Source: Bacillota bacterium
GTDB lineage: Bacteria > Bacillota > Clostridia > Clostridiales > Clostridiaceae
Reading direction: 5' to 3'
Assembly: GCA_023427705.1 (NCBI GenBank)
Contig: JAEZAL010000286.1
Span: forward strand, 1-21,777
Length of the DNA: 21,777 nucleotides
Shown here in pieces: positions 15,156-21,777 of the stretch (position 1 is its first letter; each line of letters begins with the position of its first letter). Both the position numbers and the translations under genes were made by a program. The notes beneath the pieces are model-generated. The model worked only from the letters and a program-made list of their open reading frames with translations. It was not told the DNA's origin and made no database searches.

Positions 15156-17555
15156 GTGTCTAGAGGTAATGTTAAAAAGCGTAATAGTAAAAATGGCACA
15201 ATTAAAAAAAACAACAAAAAAGAAAATGAAGATATTAAAGGTGTGATATATATAGCTTTAGGCATTTTATTATCAATTGCTATATATACAACATGGGCAG
15301 GAGCTTTGTCTACAATATCTAGAGAGGTAATCTATAAAATTATAGGAGTTAGTGCTTATATTCTTCCTTTATATTTAATATATTTTGGCTATTATATTAT
15401 AGTTTCAAAAGGAAATATAAGAATAACGAGAAGAGTTTTTGGATTGACCTTAATTATTATATCAATTACATTAGGATGTGCTACAGGTAGTATTCATATA
15501 CTAGTAGTTAAAGAAGGATTCTATGAAACCTGGAAGCTTATAACAGAAATGAAAGGGATTCATGGAGGACTTTTAGGTCATATAATAACTTATCCTTTAA
15601 GCATGTTAATTGGGTTTATTGGTTCATATATTTTATATTTAGCTGTAATATCTATCGGTGTTATTCTTATGTCTGATATTACATTATATGATGTGATTTC
15701 ATTGCTTAAGAGTAAATTTAGCAAAGAAAAGAAAAATAAGAATAAGAAAGTAATAGATACTAATAGTAAGGATAAAGTTCCGTTAATTGAAGTTGCTCCT
15801 AGAGAAAATGAGAAGGAAAGAGAAGAGTTTATAAATGGAATAAATAATAAGATAAAGATTTTAGACTTTATGAAGAATTCTTCTTTAGAAGATAGTATAT
15901 TAGAAGCATCTATAGATGAAAATCTTGGAGAAAAGAATAATATTAAAGAAGAAAGTTCTTTTAATATAGAAGTATATAATGAAGATAAACAAGAAAGTAA
16001 TAAAGCTTATGTTTATGAAGAGAAAAATAAGAAAAAAGAGAAACTAGATAATTCTGTTAAAGATGTAGTTAGTAAAGAAATAGAAGAAAGCTTAACTGTA
16101 GAAAAAAAAGAAGAAAAAGTTTATATTCATCCTTCAATAGAATTATTAAATATTAATAATAAAACAAGGCTAAAAAGTGAAGATAAGAAAGAATTAATAG
16201 AAAATGCAGGTAAGTTAGAAGGCATATTAAATGATTTTGGAGTGGATGCAAAAGTTATGCAAGTAACAAAAGGGCCATCTGTAACAAGATTTGAAATACA
16301 GCCTAGTCCAGGGGTTAAGGTATCAAAAATTGTTAATTTACAAGACGATATAGCTTTAGGGCTTGCAGCAAGTGGTGTAAGAATGGAAGCTCCTATACCA
16401 GGAAAAGCTGCAATAGGTATTGAGGTACCAAATAATAAGCAAACAGCAGTGTTTTTAAGAGAAGTATTAGATTCAGAAGAGTTTAAAATAAGTAAAAAGA
16501 AGCTAGCTTTTGCACTAGGTAAAGATATATCAGGTAAGTGTGTCGTTGGTGACTTAGCAACTATGCCTCATACTTTAATTGCAGGGGCAACTGGTTCTGG
16601 TAAATCTGTATGTATAAATACATTAATAATAAGTTTGTTATATAAATATAGCCCAAAAGAAGTAAAACTATTGATGGTAGATCCTAAAGTTGTTGAACTT
16701 AGTGTTTACAATGGAATTCCACATCTTTTAATACCAGTTGTAACAGATCCTAAGAAGGCAGCAGCAGCTTTAAATTGGGCAGTAAATGAAATGAATAAGA
16801 GATATAAGCTTTTTGCAGAGTCTTCTGTAAGAAATATAGAGAGTTATAATGCTTTATTTGATAAAGGATTAATAGAAGAAAAGTTACCGTATACAGTAAT
16901 AATTGTAGATGAGCTTGCAGACTTAATGATGGCATGTCCGAATGATGTGGAAGACTATATATGTAGATTAGCTCAAATGGCAAGAGCTGCAGGTATGCAT
17001 TTAATAATAGCAACTCAAAGACCATCTGTAGATGTTATTACAGGAGTAATAAAGGCTAATATTCCATCAAGAATATCATTTGCTGTTTCTTCTGGAATAG
17101 ATTCAAGAACGATTTTAGATCAAACTGGAGCAGAAAAGTTACTTGGAAGAGGAGATATGCTTTATTACCCTATAGGCGAAAATAAACCTATAAGAGTTCA
17201 AGGAGCATTCATATCTGAAGAGGAAGTAGAAAAAGTTGTAAACTTTATTAAAAATGAAGAAGAAGAAAATAAATATGAAGAATCTATTATAGAACATATT
17301 GAAAGTGAAAGTAAGGATAGTGGAAAGTTATCAGAAGGCAATGATGGTGATGAACTTATAAATGAAGCAATTAAAATAGTTGTTGAATATAATCAAGCAT
17401 CTACATCTTTCTTACAAAGAAAACTAAGAATAGGTTTTAATAGAGCTTCTAGAATAATGGATGAACTTGAAGAAAGAGGAATTATTTCGGAAAAAGATGG
17501 AAGTAGGCCGAGACAAATATTAGTAAGTAAAGAAGAGCTAAATATGGAAGAGTAA
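15156..17555 (+). CDS. spoIIIE: FtsK/SpoIIIE DNA translocase
   Basis: Membrane-anchored hexameric ATPase that pumps DNA through the septum, in division and into the forespore. GTG start at 15156 behind GAGGTG (15145-15150); 799 residues. After a basic N-terminus, about four membrane segments lie between residues 28 and 180 (for example GVIYIALGILLSIAIYTTW). A Lys/Glu-rich linker runs from about 185 to 330. The motor carries Walker A GATGSGKS near 477-484 and Walker B VIIVDELADLM near 580-587. The gamma winged-helix domain occupies about 732-795 (ASTSFLQRKLRIGFNRASRIM), which reads DNA orientation sequences. Position after tepA matches Bacillus spoIIIE; the sequence alone does not separate SpoIIIE from FtsK duty. 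Confidence 0.94.
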   Translation: MSRGNVKKRNSKNGTIKKNNKKENEDIKGVIYIALGILLSIAIYTTWAGALSTISREVIYKIIGVSAYILPLYLIYFGYYIIVSKGNIRITRRVFGLTLIIISITLGCATGSIHILVVKEGFYETWKLITEMKGIHGGLLGHIITYPLSMLIGFIGSYILYLAVISIGVILMSDITLYDVISLLKSKFSKEKKNKNKKVIDTNSKDKVPLIEVAPRENEKEREEFINGINNKIKILDFMKNSSLEDSILEASIDENLGEKNNIKEESSFNIEVYNEDKQESNKAYVYEEKNKKKEKLDNSVKDVVSKEIEESLTVEKKEEKVYIHPSIELLNINNKTRLKSEDKKELIENAGKLEGILNDFGVDAKVMQVTKGPSVTRFEIQPSPGVKVSKIVNLQDDIALGLAASGVRMEAPIPGKAAIGIEVPNNKQTAVFLREVLDSEEFKISKKKLAFALGKDISGKCVVGDLATMPHTLIAGATGSGKSVCINTLIISLLYKYSPKEVKLLMVDPKVVELSVYNGIPHLLIPVVTDPKKAAAALNWAVNEMNKRYKLFAESSVRNIESYNALFDKGLIEEKLPYTVIIVDELADLMMACPNDVEDYICRLAQMARAAGMHLIIATQRPSVDVITGVIKANIPSRISFAVSSGIDSRTILDQTGAEKLLGRGDMLYYPIGENKPIRVQGAFISEEEVEKVVNFIKNEEEENKYEESIIEHIESESKDSGKLSEGNDGDELINEAIKIVVEYNQASTSFLQRKLRIGFNRASRIMDELEERGIISEKDGSRPRQILVSKEELNMEE

Positions 17556-17561
17556 AAAAAC

Positions 17562-17590
17562 TTGTAAAACTTATTTATCTACATTAAAAT
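17562..17590 (+). promoter_or_regulatory. candidate promoter of rimO-pgsA
   Basis: TTGTAA (17562-17567) and TAAAAT (17585-17590), spacing 17. It begins seven bases after the spoIIIE stop. There is no terminator between spoIIIE and rimO, so co-transcription is also possible. Confidence 0.4.
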
Positions 17591-17639
17591 AAGATTTAGG
17601 GAAAAAAATGAGTATAATTAAAACTTAGGAGGAAACATT

Positions 17640-18977
17640 TTGGAAAAGTATAAAGTTGGTATGGTAAGTTTAGGTTGTGATAAGAATAGAGTTGATTCTG
17701 AACTTATTTTAGGAACTATAAATAAATTTTATGAAATAACAAATGACCCTAAAGAGGCTGAAATTATAATTGTAAATACTTGTGGTTTTATAGAAAGTGC
17801 AAAACAAGAATCAATAGATACTATACTAGAAATGGCTGAATATAAAAATAAATATAAGTGTAAAATGTTAATAGCTACAGGGTGCTTAACTCAAAGGTAT
17901 GGCGAAGAACTTTTAGAATTAATGCCTGAAATTGATATACTTATGGGAGTTAATGATTATATGAAAATCCATAAGCTAATTTTAGACTTTATAAAAGGTG
18001 AAAGAAAACTATTTGCTGCAAACTATAGTGATGATAACATTAATGAAGGAATAAGATTGCTTACAACTGATAAACATACTGCATATGTTAGAATAGCAGA
18101 GGGTTGTGATAATTATTGTACTTATTGTATTATTCCCAAAATAAGAGGTAAGTTTAGAAGTAGAACAAAAGAAGCTATATTAGAAGAAGTAAATTTACTT
18201 GCTAAAAATGGTGTAAAGGAAATTATACTTATAGCTCAAGACTTAACATATTATGGTATGGATATATATAAAGAAAATAAACTTCATGAATTAGTAAATG
18301 ATATTTCAAAAGTAGAAGGGGTAAAATGGATCAGACTTCTTTACTGTTACCCTGAAGAAATTACTGATGAACTAATAGAAGAAATGGCTAATAACGAAAA
18401 AGTTGTAAAATATCTAGATTTACCTATTCAACATATTAGCAATAATATTTTAAGAAAAATGGCAAGAAGAACTAATAAGGAAACTATTATATCTATAATA
18501 GAAAAATTAAGAAATAGAATACCAGGAATAGCATTAAGAACTTCTTTAATAGTTGGTTTCCCTGGTGAGACAGAAGAAGATTTTAAAGAATTATGTGAGT
18601 TCTTAGAAGAATATAAGTTAGAAAATGTTGGAGTGTTTAAGTATTCTAAAGAAGAGGGAACTCCAGCGGCTAATATGGTAGATCAAATCGACGAAGATAT
18701 AAAGGAAAGTAGACAAAAAGCTCTTATGATTATTCAAAAAAGTGTAGTTGAAAACTTAAACAAATTGAAAATATCAAAAGTTTATGATACTATTATAGAG
18801 GGAAGAAAAGGCAAATTTTTCATTGGAAGAAGTTCGGAAATGGCGCCTGAAATTGACGGAACAATATTAATAAATAGTGATGTTGACTTGAATAAAGGCG
18901 ATATGGTAAAAGTAAAAATTACAGAAGCTTTAGAGTATGATTTAGTGGGAGAGATATATGATGAATTTAGCAAATAA
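17640..18977 (+). CDS. rimO: ribosomal protein S12 methylthiotransferase RimO
   Basis: Radical-SAM enzyme that methylthiolates a conserved Asp of ribosomal protein S12. TTG start behind AGGAGG (17627-17632); 445 residues, normal length. The N-terminal MTTase domain supplies three cluster cysteines: C13 (SLGCDKNRVDSE), C48 (NTCGFI) and C82 (ATGCLTQ). The radical-SAM motif is C156-x3-C160-x2-C163 (GCDNYCTYCIIP). A TRAM-like domain closes the C-terminus (about 375-445). The SLGCDKNxVDSE signature favours RimO over the tRNA enzyme MiaB. The 3' end overlaps pgsA by 17 bases, implying coupled translation. Confidence 0.95.
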   Translation: MEKYKVGMVSLGCDKNRVDSELILGTINKFYEITNDPKEAEIIIVNTCGFIESAKQESIDTILEMAEYKNKYKCKMLIATGCLTQRYGEELLELMPEIDILMGVNDYMKIHKLILDFIKGERKLFAANYSDDNINEGIRLLTTDKHTAYVRIAEGCDNYCTYCIIPKIRGKFRSRTKEAILEEVNLLAKNGVKEIILIAQDLTYYGMDIYKENKLHELVNDISKVEGVKWIRLLYCYPEEITDELIEEMANNEKVVKYLDLPIQHISNNILRKMARRTNKETIISIIEKLRNRIPGIALRTSLIVGFPGETEEDFKELCEFLEEYKLENVGVFKYSKEEGTPAANMVDQIDEDIKESRQKALMIIQKSVVENLNKLKISKVYDTIIEGRKGKFFIGRSSEMAPEIDGTILINSDVDLNKGDMVKVKITEALEYDLVGEIYDEFSK

Positions 18978-19551
18978 GCTAACTATGTTAAGAATATTTT
19001 TAGTACCGTTATTTTTAATTTTTATTGCGGTGAAAAATATTCCGTATGGAACTTTTATAGCAACTTTTATATTTATAATTGCGTCATTAACAGATCAATT
19101 AGATGGTTATATAGCAAGAAGTAGGAATCAAGTGACAAACTTTGGTAAGTTTATGGATCCCCTTGCAGATAAACTTTTAGTTACAGCTGCTTTAATATCA
19201 TTAGTAGAGCTTCAAGTTGTCCCAGCATGGGCTACAGTAGTAATAATAGCTAGAGAATTTGCTGTATCAGGTCTTAGAACAATAGCTGCATCTGAAGGCA
19301 AAGTTATTGCTGCAAGTATGTGGGGAAAAGCTAAGACAGTGACACAAATTGTTGCTATTATAGCATTATTAATACAAATTAATGTAGGAGCATCTAAATA
19401 TTTAATATCTTTAATAGAAAATAGTACCATAATAAAAGAAATGTTAAAATATGGGCCGAAGTTTTTATTACTTTTAGCAGTTGTAATGACATTAATATCT
19501 GGATATGATTATTTTAAAAAGAACATAAATGTAATAAATTCTAATAAATAG
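18961..19551 (+). CDS. pgsA: CDP-diacylglycerol-glycerol-3-phosphate 3-phosphatidyltransferase
   Basis: Makes phosphatidylglycerol phosphate, the committed step to phosphatidylglycerol and cardiolipin, in the cytoplasmic membrane. 196 residues from ATG 18961 (MNLANKLTMLRIFLVP, the usual family beginning). ATG 18958, one codon earlier, is equally possible with SD GGGAGAG at 18947-18953. The CDP-alcohol phosphotransferase motif is complete: TDQLDGYIAR, then eight residues, then GKFMDPLADK. Several hydrophobic membrane segments are visible, including LFLIFIAVKNI, ATFIFIIASLT, TQIVAIIALLIQI and FLLLLAVVMTLIS. Overlaps rimO by 17 bases. In Bacillus cinA lies between pgsA and recA; here there is no cinA. 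Confidence 0.95.
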   Translation: MNLANKLTMLRIFLVPLFLIFIAVKNIPYGTFIATFIFIIASLTDQLDGYIARSRNQVTNFGKFMDPLADKLLVTAALISLVELQVVPAWATVVIIAREFAVSGLRTIAASEGKVIAASMWGKAKTVTQIVAIIALLIQINVGASKYLISLIENSTIIKEMLKYGPKFLLLLAVVMTLISGYDYFKKNINVINSNK

Positions 19552-19581
19552 TTTAAAGTATTAAAAATAGGATATAATTTA

Positions 19582-19614
19582 TAAGAGTTCCTTCTCTTGG
19601 AGTAGGAACTCTTA
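19582..19614 (+). other. perfect 11-bp hairpin between pgsA and recA without a U-tract
   Basis: TAAGAGTTCCT (19582-19592) pairs exactly with AGGAACTCTTA (19604-19614) around an 11-base loop. It lies 30 bases past the pgsA stop. Neither strand has a T-run on the correct side, so it is not a standard terminator. It may stabilise the 3' end of the rimO-pgsA mRNA, be a degenerate terminator, or bind a protein. Confidence 0.6.
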
Positions 19615-19644
19615 CTACTAAAAAAACAAATATAGATATAAATA

Positions 19645-19664
19645 ATATTGACTATAGTCAATAT
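19645..19664. promoter_or_regulatory. perfect 20-bp palindrome overlapping the recA -35 box (candidate operator)
   Basis: The sequence 19645-19664 is identical to its reverse complement; core TTGAC-TATA-GTCAA. The left half includes the whole -35 hexamer TTGACT. A dimeric regulator bound here would block RNA polymerase. The half-site geometry (5-4-5) is that of CRP/FNR-type sites, but the protein is unknown. Confidence 0.6.
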
Positions 19665-19676
19665 ATGTTTTATAAT
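19648..19676 (+). promoter_or_regulatory. sigma-A promoter of recA
   Basis: TTGACT (19648-19653) and a perfect TATAAT (19671-19676) with the optimal spacing of 17. Transcription should start about 19683-19684, at the edge of the LexA box. Strong, near-consensus promoter. Confidence 0.85.
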
Positions 19677-19684
19677 TTATGTAC

Positions 19685-19698
19685 AGAACAAATGTTCT
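19685..19698. promoter_or_regulatory. LexA (SOS) box of recA
   Basis: AGAACAAATGTTCT matches the Firmicutes LexA box GAAC-N4-GTTC (19686-19697) with symmetric A/T flanks. It lies directly downstream of the -10 box, overlapping the predicted start site, where a repressor would block initiation or promoter clearance. It predicts DNA-damage induction of recA. Confidence 0.88.
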
Positions 19699-19718
19699 TA
19701 TAGAGAGGAAGGTGCTAT

Positions 19719-20759
19719 ATGGGAAATATAGATATGGATAAGCTAAAAGCTATAGAAAACGCAATGAGTCAAATTGAAAAGCAATTTGGTAAAGGATCAG
19801 TTATGAAACTAGGTGAAAATAGCTCTTTAAATATTGAAGCTATTTCAACTGGATGCCTTGATTTGGATATAGCTTTAGGAGTAGGGGGAGTCCCTAAAGG
19901 AAGAATAATAGAAATATATGGACCTGAAAGTTCAGGTAAAACAACAGTTGCATTACATATCGCAGCTGAAGCACAAAAGAGGGGTGGAGCAGTTGCATTT
20001 ATAGATGCTGAACATGCTTTAGATCCAAGTTATGCAAGAAACCTAGGTGTAGATACAGAAAATCTTATAGTTTCACAACCAGATACAGGAGAGCAAGGTC
20101 TTGAAATTGCAGAAGCTTTAGTTCGTTCAGGAGCTATAGATGTTATAGTAGTTGACTCAGTTGCAGCATTAGTTCCAAGAGCTGAAATAGATGGTGAAAT
20201 GGGAGATTCTCACGTTGGACTTCAAGCAAGATTAATGTCACAAGCTTTAAGAAAGTTAACAGGAACTATCCAAAAAACTGGATGTGTAGCTATATTTATT
20301 AACCAATTAAGAGAAAAAGTTGGTGTTATGTTCGGAAACCCAGAAACAACAACTGGTGGTAGAGCATTAAAGTTCTATGCTTCTATAAGACTTGATGTAA
20401 GAAGAATAGATTCTATTAAGCAAGGAGAAAGCATAGTAGGAAACAGAACAAGAGTTAAGGTAATGAAAAATAAGGTTGCGCCTCCATTTAAGCAAGCAGA
20501 ATTTGATATAATGTATAATGAAGGAATATCAAGAACTGGTAATATAGTTGATGTTGGGGTAAAGGAAGGAATAGTACAAAAAAGTGGTGCTTGGTTCTCT
20601 TATGGGGATATAAGACTAGGTCAAGGAAGAGAAAATGCTAAGCAATACTTAAAGGATAATCCGGAAACTGCTCTAGAAATAGAAAACAGAATTAGAGAGA
20701 AATACGAATTACCTATAATGCAAGAAGTAAGTGTTACTAAAAAGAGTGATAAAGAGTAA
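19719..20759 (+). CDS. recA: recombinase RecA
   Basis: ATP-dependent strand-exchange protein of homologous recombination and co-protease for LexA self-cleavage. 346 residues. Walker A is GPESSGKTT (about 66-74) and Walker B VIVVDSVAALVP (about 140-151). The L1 region MGDSHVGLQARLMSQALRKL is present, in parts, and L2 includes FGNPETTTGGRALKFYAS, with the signature block just before it. The C-terminus is acidic and short. SD GAGGAAGG precedes the ATG. It is monocistronic, with its own promoter and LexA box upstream and a perfect hairpin terminator after it. Confidence 0.98.
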   Translation: MGNIDMDKLKAIENAMSQIEKQFGKGSVMKLGENSSLNIEAISTGCLDLDIALGVGGVPKGRIIEIYGPESSGKTTVALHIAAEAQKRGGAVAFIDAEHALDPSYARNLGVDTENLIVSQPDTGEQGLEIAEALVRSGAIDVIVVDSVAALVPRAEIDGEMGDSHVGLQARLMSQALRKLTGTIQKTGCVAIFINQLREKVGVMFGNPETTTGGRALKFYASIRLDVRRIDSIKQGESIVGNRTRVKVMKNKVAPPFKQAEFDIMYNEGISRTGNIVDVGVKEGIVQKSGAWFSYGDIRLGQGRENAKQYLKDNPETALEIENRIREKYELPIMQEVSVTKKSDKE

Positions 20760-20806
20760 TAAAATATTCTAAATTGAATATAATTAAATAAATATGATAA
20801 TAATAT

Positions 20807-20841
20807 AATCGATAGTATATATAGATATACTATCGATTTTT
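20807..20841 (+). terminator. intrinsic terminator after recA
   Basis: A perfect 14-bp stem, 20807-20820 with 20825-20838, around the loop ATAG, ends in five T residues (20837-20841). It ends recA transcription about 50 bases past the stop codon. The bases between 20760 and 20806 are A/T-rich and show nothing else. Confidence 0.88.
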
Positions 20842-20870
20842 AAGTTTTAAATAAAAAGTTTAAAACTTAA
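20840..20870. repeat. second perfect inverted repeat, 12 bp, behind the recA terminator
   Basis: TTAAGTTTTAAA (20840-20851) pairs exactly with TTTAAAACTTAA (20859-20870) around a 7-base loop. It directly abuts the recA terminator, sharing two bases with its T-run. It is entirely A/T apart from one G-C pair. It may act as a back-up terminator or simply be A/T-rich chance. Confidence 0.5.
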
Positions 20871-20922
20871 TTTAATATTATATATTTTGATAATAACTAT
20901 TTTTATCTAACATATAAGTAAC

Positions 20923-20951
20923 TTGACATAATTTTAATTTTAATATAAAAT
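20923..20951 (+). promoter_or_regulatory. sigma-A promoter of rny
   Basis: A perfect TTGACA (20923-20928) and TAAAAT (20946-20951) with spacing 17. Transcription should begin near 20958, leaving a leader of about 105 bases before the rny ATG. Confidence 0.75.
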
Positions 20952-20964
20952 AATAACAAATACT

Positions 20965-21008
20965 GGTTTTATCATATTTCATATGTCAGTTAGATTAAGT
21001 ATGATACC
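20965..21008 (+). promoter_or_regulatory. possible stem-loop in the rny leader
   Basis: GGT (20965-20967) and ATCATA (20971-20976) can pair with TATGAT (21000-21005) and ACC (21006-21008), with a 3-base T bulge. A smaller alternative hairpin is CATAT (20973-20977) with ATATG (20981-20985). The two are mutually exclusive. Weak A/T-rich pairing; role unknown. The rest of the leader up to the SD shows no other clear element. Confidence 0.3.
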
Positions 21009-21063
21009 TCTACATTTTCATTTAAGCATAATTATTGTTTATATGAATGGAGGAGGTGTTTTT

Positions 21064-21777
21064 ATGAATATTCTTATAGATATATTAATTTGTATTGTAA
21101 TATTAGCTGTATTTGGTTTATTAGTATATAAAGCAATACAAAGTGCTTCTAAAAAGAAAATTGAAGGCTTAGAAAAAGAAGCTGAAGCCCTTTTAGAAAA
21201 TGCTAAGAGAGATGCAGAGGCGACTAAGAAAGAGTCAATATTAGAAGCAAAAGAAGAAGTTCATAGACTTAGAAACGATTTAGACAGAGATTCAAGAGAG
21301 AGAAGAAATGAAATTCAAAGACTTGAAAGAAGAATTATTCAAAGAGAAGAAGCTTTGGATAAAAAAGCGGATCTTTTAGAAAAGAAAGATGAGGCTCTAA
21401 ATAAAAAATTACAAGAAATCGATGAAATGGAAGCAAGTGTACAGGAACTACATTCTAAGAGGAGAGAAGAACTTGAAAGAGTTGCATCTTTATCTACTGA
21501 TGAAGCTAGACAAATCCTATTAGAAGAAGTTAGAAGAGAAATCACTCATGAAACTGCTATTATGATCAAGGACATTGAAGCTAGGGCTAAAGAAGAAGCA
21601 GATAAAAAAGCAAGAGAAATTATAACAACTGCTATTCAAAGATGTGCAGCAGATCATGTATCAGAATCAACAGTACATGTTGTTGCCCTTCCAAATGATG
21701 AAATGAAGGGTAGAATTATAGGTAGAGAAGGTAGAAATATCAGAACTCTTGAAACATTAACAGGAGTTGATTTAATC
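21064..21777 (+). CDS. rny: ribonuclease Y, N-terminal part (3' end outside window)
   Basis: Membrane-anchored endoribonuclease that starts mRNA decay in Firmicutes. The frame is open to the window edge, so only the first 238 codons are seen. An N-terminal membrane helix (about 4-24, LIDILICIVILAVFGLLVY) is followed by a long coiled coil rich in Glu, Lys and Arg (about 30-190). The start of the KH domain is GRIIGREGRNIRTLETLTG (about 218-236). The catalytic HD domain would follow outside. SD GGAGGAGGTG at 21049-21058. Own promoter. Position next to recA is common in Firmicutes. Confidence 0.96.
   Translation, partial: MNILIDILICIVILAVFGLLVYKAIQSASKKKIEGLEKEAEALLENAKRDAEATKKESILEAKEEVHRLRNDLDRDSRERRNEIQRLERRIIQREEALDKKADLLEKKDEALNKKLQEIDEMEASVQELHSKRREELERVASLSTDEARQILLEEVRREITHETAIMIKDIEARAKEEADKKAREIITTAIQRCAADHVSESTVHVVALPNDEMKGRIIGREGRNIRTLETLTGVDLI

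Noticed and set aside
1..21777. CRISPR arrays, insertion sequences, phage genes, tRNA/rRNA genes, lysine riboswitch before dapG
   Set aside because: I looked for repeated units, transposase-like frames and conserved RNA folds and saw none. ymxH-like and dapG are only 18 bases apart, leaving no room for a riboswitch.

Overview
The window is a strongly A/T-rich stretch of chromosome from a low-GC, endospore-forming Gram-positive bacterium. Gene order, PolC, a ymxH-dapG-tepA-spoIIIE block, an RNase Y gene next to recA and the A/T-biased codons all point to Clostridium sensu stricto. I cannot name the species from sequence alone. Every protein-coding gene lies on the + strand and coding density is high. 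I see no mobile elements, CRISPR arrays, tRNA or rRNA genes, or foreign-looking segments.

Layout. (1) Positions 1-961 hold the 3' end of polC. (2) Positions 962-1212 are an RNA-structure-rich leader. (3) Positions 1213-8597 form a tight nine-gene translation/RNA operon: rimP, nusA, ylxR (rnpM), ylxQ, infB, rbfA, nrnA, truB, ribF. Gaps are short and three junctions overlap. (4) rpsO has its own strong promoter and a structured leader, and is followed by a terminator and then pnp. (5) Positions 11311-15009 hold an M16 zinc protease, a PRC-barrel protein (YlmC/YmxH), aspartokinase (dapG) and a ClpP-fold protease (tepA), a block that in Bacillus is linked to sporulation. (6) Positions 15156-19551 hold the spoIIIE/ftsK DNA translocase, rimO and pgsA. 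(7) recA has a near-consensus promoter and a LexA (SOS) box. (8) rny (RNase Y) starts at 21064 and runs off the window.

How the genes fit together. The large operon covers transcription elongation (NusA), ribosome maturation (RimP, RbfA), initiation (IF2), RNase P modulation (YlxR), nanoRNA turnover (NrnA), tRNA modification (TruB) and flavin synthesis (RibF). S15, PNPase, RimO and RNase Y extend the ribosome/RNA-decay theme.

No gene here looks like a new system; this is conserved housekeeping chromosome. The parts worth a second look are non-coding: two tandem terminator-like hairpins before rimP-nusA, a structured rpsO leader, a 15-bp hairpin that buries the tepA ribosome-binding site right after the dapG stop codon, a perfect 20-bp palindrome on the recA -35 box, and two perfect hairpins between recA and rny. 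Four start choices (infB 3393, rpsO 8727, pnp 9072, pgsA 18961) differ from the longest open frame and are argued individually.
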